NCBI RefSeq assembly: GCF_027587195.1
Contig: NZ_JAPDDP010000011.1
Coordinates: forward strand, 1-64,000
Reading direction: 5' to 3'
DNA: 64,000 bases
DNA from: Solirubrobacter phytolaccae
GTDB lineage: Bacteria; Actinomycetota; Thermoleophilia; Solirubrobacterales; Solirubrobacteraceae
The position numbers were made by a program, and so were the translations under genes. Shown in pieces: positions 49,879 to 58,463 of this stretch. The notes beneath the pieces were generated by a model. The model ran no database searches, was not told the origin of the DNA, and was given only the letters and a program-made list of their open reading frames with translations. Position 1 is the first letter of the stretch. Each line of letters begins with the position of its first letter.

Positions 49879-50570
49879 CGCCAGTTCTCGAGCAGGTCCG
49901 CGTCGGGTACTTCACGCACGACGCGGGCCGGCACGCCCATCACGACCGTGCGTGGTGGCACGTCCTTCGTGACCACCGCGCCCGCCGCGACGAACGCCTC
50001 CTCGCCGACCTCGACGCCCGGCGTGAGCACGGAGCCCCCGCCCACGCGGGCGGCACGCCGGATGACCGCTCCGCGCAGCTGGTACTCACGATCGTGGCGC
50101 GACATCGTGTCGTCGTTCGTCGTGCACACGCCCGGGCCGACGAAGACGTCGTCCTCGACGACCGAGTACGCGGTCAAGTAGACGTCGGTCTGGACCTTCA
50201 CGCGCGCGCCCACGCGGACGTCGTTGTCGACGCAGGAGCCGCGGCCGATCACGGTGCGCTCGCCGATCACGGCGCGCTCGCGGACGTAGGCCTGGTCGCC
50301 GACGATCGCGCCGGCTCCGATCGAGGCGCCTGCGAAGACGATCGCGCCGCAGCAGATCACGGCGCCGTCGCCGATCACGAGCCCGTCCAGGGCCGCCCGC
50401 GGCGCGGTGGAGGAACGCGCAAGCGACGGCGACTTTCCGAGGACGGCGCCGTCCTGGATCTCGACGCCGGCGCCGATCACCGTGCCGGGCTTGATGACGA
50501 CGAACGCGCCGACGCGGACGTCCTCGCCCAGGACGACGTCGTCGGCGATGACGGCGGTGGAGTCGATCAT
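49875..50570 (-). CDS. Hexapeptide-repeat acyltransferase (WbpD-like)
   Basis: The 231-residue protein is a left-handed beta-helix made of hexapeptide repeats (AVIADDVVLGEDVRVGAFVV; GAGAIVGDQAYVRERAVIGE; ERTVIGRGSCVDNDVRVGAR) with the loop TTNDDTMSRHDREYQLRG and C-terminal GVPARVVREV, the pattern of sugar O/N-acetyltransferases such as WbpD. It probably acetylates an amino sugar nucleotide with acetyl-CoA. It overlaps the 2-epimerase gene by 4 bp and the convergent aminotransferase gene by 4 bp. Confidence 0.88.
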   Translation of the reverse strand: MIDSTAVIADDVVLGEDVRVGAFVVIKPGTVIGAGVEIQDGAVLGKSPSLARSSTAPRAALDGLVIGDGAVICCGAIVFAGASIGAGAIVGDQAYVRERAVIGERTVIGRGSCVDNDVRVGARVKVQTDVYLTAYSVVEDDVFVGPGVCTTNDDTMSRHDREYQLRGAVIRRAARVGGGSVLTPGVEVGEEAFVAAGAVVTKDVPPRTVVMGVPARVVREVPDADLLENWR

Positions 50571-51619
50571 GCGCCCACCATCCTGACGAGCGCGTCGACG
50601 ACACGCGCGCCCGCGTGACCGTCGCCGTAGAGCGGCGGCCGCTCGCTCGGCACGTCCCGGGACAACGCGAGCCGCGCCGCATCGGCGTCCAGGTCCACGA
50701 GCACGTTCCAGCCGGCGTCGATCGTCTCGCGCCACTCGGTCGTCGAGCGCAGCGTGATGCACGGCACGCCGGCGAGGTACGCCTCCTTCTGCACGCCGCC
50801 GCTGTCGGTCAGCACGGCCTTCGCACCCAGCACGAGCGCCGTGAACTCCAGGTAGCCGAGCGGCGGGGCGACGATCACACCGTCCAGCGCCGAGAGCAAC
50901 CCGGCCTCGTCCAGGCGCGCGCGCGTGCGGGGATGCAGCGGCAGCACGACCGGCAGCGGCATCCCGGTCAAGACGTCGACCAGCGCGCGCAGCCGCGCCG
51001 GGTCGTCGACGTTGCCCGCGCGGTGCGCCGTCGCGAGCAGGTACTCGCCCGACGTCACGCCGAGGTTCTCCAGCACCGCCGGATCGGCCCGCGGCGCGAG
51101 CAGCTCGAACACGTCGACCATCACGTCGCCGACCACCTCGACCGCGCCGACCACCTGCTCGGCCCGCAGCGTGTCCGCGGCGGCCGCCGACGAGCACAGC
51201 AGCAGGGAGGAGGCATGGTCGGTGAGCACGCGGTTGAGCTCTTCCGGCATCGAGCGGTCGTACGAGCGCATCCCGGCCTCGACGTGCGCGACCGGCACGC
51301 CCGCCTGGGCCGCGGCCAGCGCGCCGGCCAGCGTCGAGTTCGTGTCTCCGTAGACCAGCACCACGTCCACGCCCTCGAGCAGCGGCGCGATCGCCGACAG
51401 CATCCGCGCGGTCTGCTCGGTGTTGGACCCGCCGCCCAGCTCGAAGCGATGCTCCGGGCGCGGCAGGGCGAGCTCGTCGAAGAACACGCGCGAGAGCGCG
51501 TCGTCGTAGTGCTGGCCCGTGTGGACCAGCACCTCCTCACCGACGGCCCGCAGCCGCGAGGACACCGCCGCCGCCTTCACGAACTGCGGGCGGTTGCCCA
51601 CGACTGTCAATACGCGCAC
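50567..51619 (-). CDS. wecB: UDP-N-acetylglucosamine 2-epimerase (non-hydrolysing)
   Basis: The 350-residue protein matches the WecB/WbpI family: VRVLTVVGNRPQFVKAAAVS, GDTNSTLAGALAAAQAG (Asp92), HVEAGMRSYDRSMPEELNR (Glu114 and Glu127) and LATAHRAGNVDDPARL, plus DSGGVQKEA and the end PPLYGDGHAG. All four catalytic residues known from the E. coli enzyme are present. It inverts C2 of UDP-GlcNAc or of a diacetamido analogue. GTG 51619 is 39 bp from the divergent galE ATG. The gene is symbolised by family, not by proven substrate. Confidence 0.92.
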   Translation of the reverse strand: MRVLTVVGNRPQFVKAAAVSSRLRAVGEEVLVHTGQHYDDALSRVFFDELALPRPEHRFELGGGSNTEQTARMLSAIAPLLEGVDVVLVYGDTNSTLAGALAAAQAGVPVAHVEAGMRSYDRSMPEELNRVLTDHASSLLLCSSAAAADTLRAEQVVGAVEVVGDVMVDVFELLAPRADPAVLENLGVTSGEYLLATAHRAGNVDDPARLRALVDVLTGMPLPVVLPLHPRTRARLDEAGLLSALDGVIVAPPLGYLEFTALVLGAKAVLTDSGGVQKEAYLAGVPCITLRSTTEWRETIDAGWNVLVDLDADAARLALSRDVPSERPPLYGDGHAGARVVDALVRMVGA

Positions 51620-51640
51620 CGAGAGAGCTTGCCACGTCGC

Positions 51641-51646
51641 TACGAT
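51641..51646 (+). promoter_or_regulatory. -10 hexamer of galE
   Basis: TACGAT ends 12 bp before the galE ATG (51659) in the 39-bp divergent gap with the 2-epimerase gene. No -35 evident. Confidence 0.3.
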
Positions 51647-51658
51647 CGCCCCCTCTTC

Positions 51659-52627
51659 ATGCGGCTCCTCGTCACCGGCGGAGCCGGATACATCGGGTCC
51701 ATCGTCGCTCGCCGGCTGCTGGCCCGCGGGGACGACGTGACCGTGCTCGACTCGCTCTACCGTGGCCATCGCCAGGCCGTCCCGGAGGGCGCGACGTTCG
51801 AGCACGTCGACCTGCTCGATTCGGATGCGACCCGGCGCGTGCTCGAGCAGGGCTTCGACGGCGTCCTGCACTTCGCCGCCCTCGCCCTGGTCGGTGAGTC
51901 CGTCGCCCGCCCCGAGTGGTACTACCGCGGCAACGTGGTCGCCTCGATGAACCTGCTCGACGCGATGCGCGCCGCCGGCGTCCAGCGGCTCGTGTGCTCG
52001 TCGACGTGCGCGACCTACGGCGAGCCCGAGCACGTGCCGATCTCCGAGGACGAGCCGCCGTCGCCCGTGAACGCGTACGGCAACTCCAAGCTCGCGGTGG
52101 ACCGGATGATCGCCGACGAGTGCCGCGCGCACGGCCTCGGCGCGATCTCCCTGCGCTACTTCAACGTCGCGGGCGCGAGCGGCCCGCTCGGCGAGGACCA
52201 CGAGCCGGAGACGCACCTGATCCCGCTGGTGCTCCGCGCCGCCGCCGGTCGCACCCCGCACGTCTCGGTCTACGGCACCGACTATCCGACCAAGGACGGG
52301 ACCGCGGTCCGCGACTACGTGCACGTCGAGGACCTCGCGCGCGCCCACCTGCTCGCGCTCGACCAGACCGAGCCGGGCGGCCACGAGATCTTCAACCTCG
52401 GCAGCGGGACCGGCTTCTCGGTCCGTCAGGTGATCGAGGCGGCGCGGACGGTCACCGGCGTGGACATCCCCGTCCAGGAGGCCGCGCGCCGCCCGGGCGA
52501 TCCACCGCGCCTCGTGGCCGCGACGGGCAAGGCCCACGGCGGCCTGGGCTGGACGCCCGAACGCTCACTCGAGGACATGGTCGGCGACGCCTGGCGCTGG
52601 CACCAGGCGCACCCACGCGGCTACTAA
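51659..52627 (+). CDS. galE: UDP-glucose 4-epimerase
   Basis: The 322-residue protein is an extended SDR: NAD motif GGAGYIG at 7-13, HFAALALVGESVARPEWYY, catalytic Ser115/Thr116 region, Tyr140 and Lys144 in YGNSK, then LRYFNVAGASGPLGEDHEPE and VRDYVHVEDLARAHLLAL, all typical of GalE. It interconverts UDP-glucose and UDP-galactose (and perhaps the N-acetyl forms) for polysaccharides. It is divergent from the 2-epimerase gene. Its stop codon touches the left end of a 160-bp inverted-repeat element. Confidence 0.92.
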   Translation: MRLLVTGGAGYIGSIVARRLLARGDDVTVLDSLYRGHRQAVPEGATFEHVDLLDSDATRRVLEQGFDGVLHFAALALVGESVARPEWYYRGNVVASMNLLDAMRAAGVQRLVCSSTCATYGEPEHVPISEDEPPSPVNAYGNSKLAVDRMIADECRAHGLGAISLRYFNVAGASGPLGEDHEPETHLIPLVLRAAAGRTPHVSVYGTDYPTKDGTAVRDYVHVEDLARAHLLALDQTEPGGHEIFNLGSGTGFSVRQVIEAARTVTGVDIPVQEAARRPGDPPRLVAATGKAHGGLGWTPERSLEDMVGDAWRWHQAHPRGY

Positions 52628-52787
52628 TGTCCCGATTCAGAAGTTCGCGAGCCGCTACCGGGCGTCTCGCCGCGCCTGGCGGCCGCCGGCGATCCCGCAC
52701 GTACACCCGGTATGCGCTGGAATCACCGGCGGGCCCAGCCACGACGATCGGGCCCGCTATCTGCGCCCGAACTTCCGACTCGCGACA
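52628..52787. mobile_element. 160-bp element with 20-bp terminal inverted repeats (MITE-like)
   Basis: TGTCCCGATTCAGAAGTTCG (52628-52647) and 52768-52787 are inverted repeats matching at 17 of 20 positions; the ends read TG...CA. The element exactly fills the space between the galE stop and the stop codon of the convergent M23 gene and encodes no protein of note. The interior continues with weaker complementarity. It is either a small non-autonomous transposable element or a large bidirectional terminator. No clear target duplication is visible. Confidence 0.5.
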
Positions 52788-53942
52788 CTAGCTCGTCGCC
52801 GCCCAGGACTTGAGCGTCGCGAGCGGGTCGACCGGCGCCCCGCCGGAGTACCAGCCCGGCGCCGTCCACGACTCGAAGTGCAGGTGGCAGCCGTTGGCGC
52901 GGCCCGTAGCGCCCACGAAGCCGATCGGCTGGCCGGTGAACACGCGCGCGCCCTTGGCCACGAGCGGGACGTCGCGCAGGTGCATGTACACGTAGTCGGT
53001 GCCCGTGCCCTCGTTGTCGATCACGAGGTAGTTGCCGCCGCGAGCGTGCCAGCCGGCGAACTTGACGACGCCACCGTGCGCGGCCACCAGCGGCGTGCCG
53101 CAGCTGGCGAAGACGTCCTGGCCCTCGTGCCCACGGCCGCCGCCGAACGCCGCGGCGCCCGTCCCGAACGTGAACTTGCCGAGGATCGGGAACCGGTCCC
53201 GCGCGAAGGCGAAGGCCACCGGCGGCTGCGCGACGCCGCCCGCGACCACGCGGAACTCGTAGCGCCCCGTGGACTGCACCTTGTTGTTCGCGAGCCCGTT
53301 CCAGGTGAGCTGCTGCGGCACCTCGGGCGCGACCGCGCCGAGGTCCCAGTGCGCGATGACCACGCCGTCGCTCACCCGGGCGAGATCGACCGTGATCGGC
53401 ACCGGAGCGGCCCCGTGCACGACGTAGCCGAGCGTCGCGGGCTTGGCGGCGTCGTAGAAGAACGTGGGGGCGCGCAGGCCGAACTCGACGATGCCCGTCG
53501 GGGGCGCCGCCTCGACCGTCAGCGGGACGACGGACGGCGCGGTGAGCGCGCCCGAGCGGTCCACGACCGCGACCGGGCCGGACACGGCGCCCATCGGCAC
53601 CCGCACGTCCGTGGACGTCTTCCGGCGCACGAGCGCCTCGGCGATGACGTCGTCGGCGTCACCGACGCCGCCCATGAACACGACCTCGTCGGCCTGCGTG
53701 AGCGCCTTGCCGCGCACCCGCAGCAGGGACCCGGTGCGAGAGGCGCCGGCGATGCCGCAGGCCTGGACGCAGTCGACCTTGGCGACGGCGGCCGGGGAGG
53801 AAGCCATCACGGTGGTGGCGGGCGCGGACTGCGCCGCCGGGGTGGGCACCGGTGTCGGTGCCGGTACCTGCGCCGGCGCGGCCGGGGCGAACCCAGCCAT
53901 GGCTACGAGCACGTATGCGGTTGTCCGCAGACTGCGACCCAC
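52788..53942 (-). CDS. Secreted M23 (LytM-type) peptidase
   Basis: The 384-residue protein has a signal peptide (about 1-24), a Pro/Thr-rich linker, an Ig-like segment with two Cys (AKVDCVQACGIAG), further beta-sandwich regions, and a C-terminal M23 domain (about 255-384) with GRGHEGQDVFA (His and Asp zinc ligands) and GCHLHFES (HxH). The catalytic set is complete, so it is likely to cut peptidoglycan cross-links or to activate another hydrolase. A GTG start is used. The usual GxxxHxGxDi motif is here G-H-E-G-Q-D. Its stop borders the 160-bp inverted-repeat element. Confidence 0.88.
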   Translation of the reverse strand: MGRSLRTTAYVLVAMAGFAPAAPAQVPAPTPVPTPAAQSAPATTVMASSPAAVAKVDCVQACGIAGASRTGSLLRVRGKALTQADEVVFMGGVGDADDVIAEALVRRKTSTDVRVPMGAVSGPVAVVDRSGALTAPSVVPLTVEAAPPTGIVEFGLRAPTFFYDAAKPATLGYVVHGAAPVPITVDLARVSDGVVIAHWDLGAVAPEVPQQLTWNGLANNKVQSTGRYEFRVVAGGVAQPPVAFAFARDRFPILGKFTFGTGAAAFGGGRGHEGQDVFASCGTPLVAAHGGVVKFAGWHARGGNYLVIDNEGTGTDYVYMHLRDVPLVAKGARVFTGQPIGFVGATGRANGCHLHFESWTAPGWYSGGAPVDPLATLKSWAATS

Positions 53943-53997
53943 GAATCCCCTCTGTCAACGCCGACCAAGCGCCACTGGACCGGGGTCCGCCCTCCTA

Positions 53998-54031
53998 AGA
54001 CGAAACCGGCCGACTCCTAGGAGCCGGCCGG
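53998..54031 (-). terminator. Rho-independent-like terminator of the LamG gene
   Basis: On the minus strand CCGGCCGGCTCC (54031-54020) pairs with GGAGTCGGCCGG (54017-54006), one mismatch, followed by TTTCGTC. It lies 30 bp after the LamG protein stop and just before the M23 gene. Confidence 0.55.
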
Positions 54032-54060
54032 GATCATAACTATGAATCTGGATGGAGCAA

Positions 54061-55707
54061 CTACCGTCCGCCGTGGAAGTACCCGCGGTGGCCGTGCCAG
54101 GTCCACTCGCCGAAGTGCTTCTTCCACTTCGCGAGGAGCTTGAGCAGCAGCGCCTTGAGCTTCTCGAGCGGCGAGAGCTCGCTGCCGGAGCCGTTGGCGA
54201 TCGGCGTGTCGCGGTCGGCCAGGATCTCGTTCGCCGAGAGCGCGCGGTTGTAGACGCGGACCTCGTCGAGCGTGCCGTCGAACCACTCGGCCCAGACGGC
54301 GTTGCCGCCCATCCGCAGCGCGCCGTTGGAGACCGTGACCGGCCCCGTGACGGCCATCGTGGAGACCTGGGCGCCGTCGACGTACAGCCGCAGCGTCGAG
54401 CCGTCGAACGTCGTGGCGACGTGCGACCACTGGTTCAGCGGCAGCGCGGTCGGGCCCGAGAGGCCCTTGTCGGAGTCCGTGTACACGTGACCGCTCGGCA
54501 GGCCGGCGTCCGTGCCCGCGTACATCGCGTACGCGAGGTTCTGCGTCTGCTCCTTGATCAGGATCGTGCGCCAGGAGTTGGCGAGCGTGTCCGGCTTGAC
54601 CCACGCCTCGAGCGTCATGCCGTTGGTGAGATCGAGCGAGGAGTCGTCGGCGACGGTGATCCAGTCGTCCTGGCCGTCGAAGCTCACGCCACGGCCGTAG
54701 CGGCCGCTGCTCGTGCGCGTCGCGCCCTGGATGGCGCCGGAGTTCTTCTGCGGGCTCGCGTCGAGCACGGTGTCGCCGCTGTTCTCCTCGAACGCCCACG
54801 CGCCGACGAGGTTGTTGGTCGCGGGCTTGTCGTTGATCGTGAGCGTGACCGGGATCGCGCGCGGGTCGGCGCCCGGCGCGGTGACCGTGATCGTGGCGTT
54901 GTAGGTGCCGGCGGCGAGGCCGGTCGTGTTGATCGAGGCGGTGATCGTGCCGGGCGTGTTGCCCGTGGCGCCGGCGATCGTCAGCCAGCTGCCGTTCTCG
55001 GTCGCGCTGTAGGCCAGCGAGCCGTCACCGAGGTTGGTGATCGCGACCTGCTTGGGCGCGGGGTTGCCGGCGCCGCGCGTGGACCAGAAGCTGAGCGCCG
55101 ACGGGGTCGCCGCCAGCTCGGCGTCGTTGGCCTCCGCGCCGGTGACGTACGCGGACAGCGGGCCGTCGCTGAAGATCGGACCGCTCACCCACTCGTCCGG
55201 CAGCGTGGTGAGGTCCGGTGCGCCGCTGCCCTGCTCGGGCCCGCCGCCGCCCTCGACGCGGTCGGCCCAGCGCAGGCCGCCGGTGCCGTCGGACGGGTTC
55301 AGGACGGCGATCCAGTACGGCGTGCCGTCCTCGATCTCCGTCGCGGGAACCGGGACGGTGTTCCACGCGCCGGCCGTCAGGCCGTTCTTGCGCGCGGACG
55401 TGAGCAGCGTCGTCGGCTGACCGGCCGCGTCGCTGTACAGGCCGAGCTCGACCGCCGACGCGTCGGAGTCGGGCGCCAAGTAGATCGAGATCGACGAGGC
55501 GGTGCCGTCCGCGCTGCCCGCCGTCTTGTAGACCTCGGCGCCGCCCGGGAACGCGCCGCTGCCGAACTGGCCGACGACATCAGTACCCGCGAGGCGTACG
55601 TCGGCCGCGTTCGCCGCCGGAGCAGCGACCAACGCTGTGACCATGGTGAGGACCGTCGCCGCGATGCGCCGGCGGGAACAGCCCCTTTCCCTCCTGGAGA
55701 TGAGCAT
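54061..55707 (-). CDS. Secreted multidomain protein with BACON-like and LamG domains
   Basis: The 548-residue protein has a signal peptide (about 1-34, ending AANAA), an N-terminal beta-domain of choice-anchor type (about 36-180), a BACON-like domain (about 185-285; SWLTIAGATGNTPGTITASI, GTYNATITVTAPGADPRAIP), and a LamG/concanavalin-like domain (about 295-500; WAFEENSGDTVLDASPQKNS, WSHVATTFDGSTLRLYVDGA, LDEVRVYNRALSANEI). The tail is basic and His-rich (WTWHGHRGYFHGG). These domains bind carbohydrate or protein at the cell surface. No catalytic motif is seen. A strong terminator hairpin lies downstream. Confidence 0.82.
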   Translation of the reverse strand: MLISRRERGCSRRRIAATVLTMVTALVAAPAANAADVRLAGTDVVGQFGSGAFPGGAEVYKTAGSADGTASSISIYLAPDSDASAVELGLYSDAAGQPTTLLTSARKNGLTAGAWNTVPVPATEIEDGTPYWIAVLNPSDGTGGLRWADRVEGGGGPEQGSGAPDLTTLPDEWVSGPIFSDGPLSAYVTGAEANDAELAATPSALSFWSTRGAGNPAPKQVAITNLGDGSLAYSATENGSWLTIAGATGNTPGTITASINTTGLAAGTYNATITVTAPGADPRAIPVTLTINDKPATNNLVGAWAFEENSGDTVLDASPQKNSGAIQGATRTSSGRYGRGVSFDGQDDWITVADDSSLDLTNGMTLEAWVKPDTLANSWRTILIKEQTQNLAYAMYAGTDAGLPSGHVYTDSDKGLSGPTALPLNQWSHVATTFDGSTLRLYVDGAQVSTMAVTGPVTVSNGALRMGGNAVWAEWFDGTLDEVRVYNRALSANEILADRDTPIANGSGSELSPLEKLKALLLKLLAKWKKHFGEWTWHGHRGYFHGGR

Positions 55708-55794
55708 GAGATGAACCTATGCGGACCATTCCGTTCCGCGTACTGGTCAATCGAACAGACGGGGTTCAGATTCGGGAGGGGTGGCAGCGGTCGC

Positions 55795-55800
55795 TATCAT
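55795..55800 (+). promoter_or_regulatory. -10 hexamer of the rplM-rpsI operon
   Basis: TATCAT at 55795-55800 would start transcription near 55807, giving a leader of about 43 nt. That leader holds the perfect stem GCGTGG/CCACGC (55823-55828, 55834-55839; loop TGCAT) 10 bp before the rplM ATG, a possible autoregulatory site. Confidence 0.4.
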
Positions 55801-55849
55801 GCTCCGTCGCCGCGCGGTCTTCGCGTGGTGCATCCACGCCTTGTAAAGA

Positions 55850-56290
55850 ATGAAGACCTACGTCGCCAAGCCCACCGACCGCGAGCGCAACTGGCTCGTC
55901 GTCGACGCCGAGGGTCAAACCCTCGGACGTCTCGCCACTCAGATCGCCGATGCGCTGCGCGGTAAGCGCAAGCCGACCTACACCCCGCACATCGACACCG
56001 GCGACTTCGTCGTCGTTATCAACGCGGAGAAGATCTCGGTGACGGGGCAGAAGCGCGCTGAGAAGATGTACTACCGCCACTCGGGTTACCCGGGCGGTCT
56101 GAAGTCCCGCACCTTGAACGACATGCTCGAGCGCCGGCCGGAAGAGGTCATCCGCCTCGCGGTGAAGGGCATGATGCCCCGCAACCGCCTCGGCCGTAAG
56201 CAGCTCACGAAGCTCAAGGTCTACGCGGGTCCGGAGCATCCCCACACTGCACAGCAGCCGCAGCCGATGGCGCTGATCTCGAGCAAGTAG
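55850..56290 (+). CDS. rplM: Ribosomal protein L13
   Basis: The 146-residue protein is a full-length L13: [80 protein letters not shown] and [20 protein letters not shown]. It binds 23S rRNA early in 50S assembly. The ATG at 55850 is preceded by only a weak ribosome binding site (GTAAAGA). Gene order rplM-rpsI is universal; the gap is 5 bp. Confidence 0.97.
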   Translation: MKTYVAKPTDRERNWLVVDAEGQTLGRLATQIADALRGKRKPTYTPHIDTGDFVVVINAEKISVTGQKRAEKMYYRHSGYPGGLKSRTLNDMLERRPEEVIRLAVKGMMPRNRLGRKQLTKLKVYAGPEHPHTAQQPQPMALISSK

Positions 56291-56295
56291 GAGCC

Positions 56296-57117
56296 ATGGC
56301 CGAAAGCAACGACAACGTCAACGAGACGCCCGAGCCCGAGGAGATCTCCTCGGAGGACGTCGTCGGCGGTCAGGAGACCCCGAGCGCCGACGCCCTCGAT
56401 CGCGAGCAGGCGATCGTCGACGAGACGCCGGGCGAGTCCGAGATCAAGGCTGCTGAAGAGACCTCGATCACCAACGCCGCCGAGAAGGCCGCCGACGGTG
56501 ACGACGAGCTCGAGTACATCGAGGAAGACGAGACGCCGCGCGTGAAGCCGGCGATCCCGGGCATGGACCTCGAGGTCGACATCGTCCGCGAGGGCGAGGA
56601 GTCGCGGAATCGCTACAGCGAGGACGAGGACCCGGACGCCGAGGAAGAGACCGAGACCGAGGGTGACGAAGAGCTCCCCGAGACGATCGCGGACGCTTCC
56701 ATCGACCTCGCCGCCGGTGCTCGCTACAAGGCGACCGGCAAGCGCAAGACGGCTGTCGCGCGCGTGACGCTCAAGCCGGGCACGGGCCAGTACTTCATCA
56801 CCGGCGTCGCCAAGAGCGCGAAGTCGCTGGATGAGTTCTTCCCGCGTCACACGCTGCAGCGCACGATCCGCCAGCCGCTCGAGACGGTCGGCTACGAAGA
56901 CCGCATGGACGTCGTCGCGACGATGCACGGTGGTGGCGTCTCCGCTCAGGCGGGCGCGCTGCGTCACGGCATCTCCAAGGCGCTCCTGGAGGCCGATCCG
57001 AACCTTCGCTCCGAGCTCAAGCGCCGCGGCTTCCTCACGCGTGACGCTCGCGTCAAGGAGCGCAAGAAGGCCGGCCTCAAGAAGGCCCGTAAGCGGCCGC
57101 AGTTCTCCAAGCGCTAG
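56296..57117 (+). CDS. rpsI: Ribosomal protein S9 with a long acidic N-terminal extension
   Basis: Residues about 143-273 are a normal S9 (ARYKATGKRKTAVARVTLKP, LDEFFPRHTLQRTIRQPLET, ATMHGGGVSAQAGALRHGIS and the rRNA-contacting KKARKRPQFSKR end). Before it lies an extension of about 140 residues with roughly 50 Asp/Glu and only about 8 Lys/Arg (EDELEYIEEDETPR-type runs). Actinobacterial S9 often has a short acidic extension (the mycobacterial protein is about 150 residues in total), but 273 residues is exceptional. The extension is in frame with normal codon use and no stop, and no internal start with a ribosome binding site is evident. Confidence 0.93.
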   Translation: MAESNDNVNETPEPEEISSEDVVGGQETPSADALDREQAIVDETPGESEIKAAEETSITNAAEKAADGDDELEYIEEDETPRVKPAIPGMDLEVDIVREGEESRNRYSEDEDPDAEEETETEGDEELPETIADASIDLAAGARYKATGKRKTAVARVTLKPGTGQYFITGVAKSAKSLDEFFPRHTLQRTIRQPLETVGYEDRMDVVATMHGGGVSAQAGALRHGISKALLEADPNLRSELKRRGFLTRDARVKERKKAGLKKARKRPQFSKR

Positions 57118-58463
57118 TGGCTGCGGCGCCTTCAAGCGCCGCCCGCAGGCTGTTCGGCACCGACGGAGTCCGCGGTGTCGCGGGCGAGTTCCTCTCTGCG
57201 GAGCTCGCCCTGTCCCTGGCGCGCGCCACCACGGCGCGCGTCCGGCGTGAGGACGGGCGTCCGCCGCGCGTCCTCATCATCCGCGACACGCGCGAATCGG
57301 GCGAGATGCTCGAAGCCGCCGTGGCCGCGGGCGTCGCCGCGGCCGGGGGCGAAGCCCTGCTCGGTGGCGTCCTGCCGACGCCCGGCGCACCGCTGCTGAT
57401 CGCCCGTCACGGGTTCGATCTCGCCGCGGTCCTGTCCGCGTCGCACAACCCGTACCGCGACAACGGGATCAAGTTCTTCGGCGGCGACGGTTACAAGCTG
57501 TCGGACACCACCGAGGCCGAGATCGAGGCCGCGCTCGAGCAGCCGCCCGTCGTGCGGGAGCACCCGGGCCGGGTGCAGACGTTCCACGGCGCGCTCGAGG
57601 ACTACCTGCGCGCGTTGCACGAGCGGTTCTCCGCTCTGGACCTGACGGGCCGCCGGATCCTGATCGACTGCGCGAACGGCGCCACGTTCCGCGCCGCGCC
57701 GGAGATCTTCCGCCGCCTCGGCGCCGACATCGGCGTCATGGCGCACGAGCCCGACGGGCGCAACATCAACCACAAGAGCGGCTCGACCCACATGGAACGG
57801 CTGCGCGCGGCGATGCAGACCGGCGACGACGAGATCGGCTTCGCGTTCGACGGCGACGGCGACCGCATGCTGGCCGTGGACCGCAATGGCGCGGTCGTGG
57901 ACGGCGACGAGCTGATCGCCCTCGCCGCGATCCACCTGCGCGAGCAGGGCCGGCTGCCCGGCAACGGCGTCGCCGTGACGGTGATGACCAACTTCGGCTT
58001 CCACACGGCGATGGCGGACCACGGGATCGAGGTCGCGACCACGTCCGTGGGCGATCGTTACGTGCTCGAGGCGCTGCGTGAGCGCGAGTGGTCGCTCGGC
58101 GGCGAGCAGTCCGGCCACATCATCGACCGCAACTTCGTGCCTTCGGGCGACGGCATCGCGTCCGCGCTGCTCACGCTCGAGGCGCTCGGCGCCACGAACC
58201 TCGCGGATCGCCACGGGATGGAGAAGCTGCCGCAGACGCTCGTCAACGTGCGTGTGCGTGACCGCGGCGCGCTCGAGCAGGCGGCGGAGGTGCACGAGGC
58301 CGTCGCCCGTGAGCACTCGGCGCTCGAGGGCCGCGGGCGCGTGCTGCTGCGCCCGAGCGGCACCGAGCCGCTCGTGCGCGTGATGGTCGAAGCGCCGACC
58401 GCCGATGAGGCGGAAGCGGTGTGCGGGCGCCTGGTTGCGCTCGTCGAAGCCACGCTTGGGTAA
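57117..58463 (+). CDS. glmM: Phosphoglucosamine mutase
   Basis: The 448-residue protein has the GlmM signatures: LFGTDGVRGVAG near the start, the phosphoserine loop SASHNP at 107-112 (active Ser109), metal-binding DGDGDRM, the sugar loop GGEQSGHII and the phosphate-binding RPSGTEPLVRVMVEA. It converts glucosamine 6-phosphate to glucosamine 1-phosphate for UDP-GlcNAc and peptidoglycan. A GTG start overlaps the rpsI stop by one base. glmS follows after 108 bp, so both hexosamine steps are adjacent. Confidence 0.95.
   Translation: MAAAPSSAARRLFGTDGVRGVAGEFLSAELALSLARATTARVRREDGRPPRVLIIRDTRESGEMLEAAVAAGVAAAGGEALLGGVLPTPGAPLLIARHGFDLAAVLSASHNPYRDNGIKFFGGDGYKLSDTTEAEIEAALEQPPVVREHPGRVQTFHGALEDYLRALHERFSALDLTGRRILIDCANGATFRAAPEIFRRLGADIGVMAHEPDGRNINHKSGSTHMERLRAAMQTGDDEIGFAFDGDGDRMLAVDRNGAVVDGDELIALAAIHLREQGRLPGNGVAVTVMTNFGFHTAMADHGIEVATTSVGDRYVLEALREREWSLGGEQSGHIIDRNFVPSGDGIASALLTLEALGATNLADRHGMEKLPQTLVNVRVRDRGALEQAAEVHEAVAREHSALEGRGRVLLRPSGTEPLVRVMVEAPTADEAEAVCGRLVALVEATLG

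Noticed and set aside
52628-52787. tRNA or small RNA gene in the galE/M23 gap
   Set aside because: No T-loop/anticodon pattern; the dominant signal is terminal inverted repeats.
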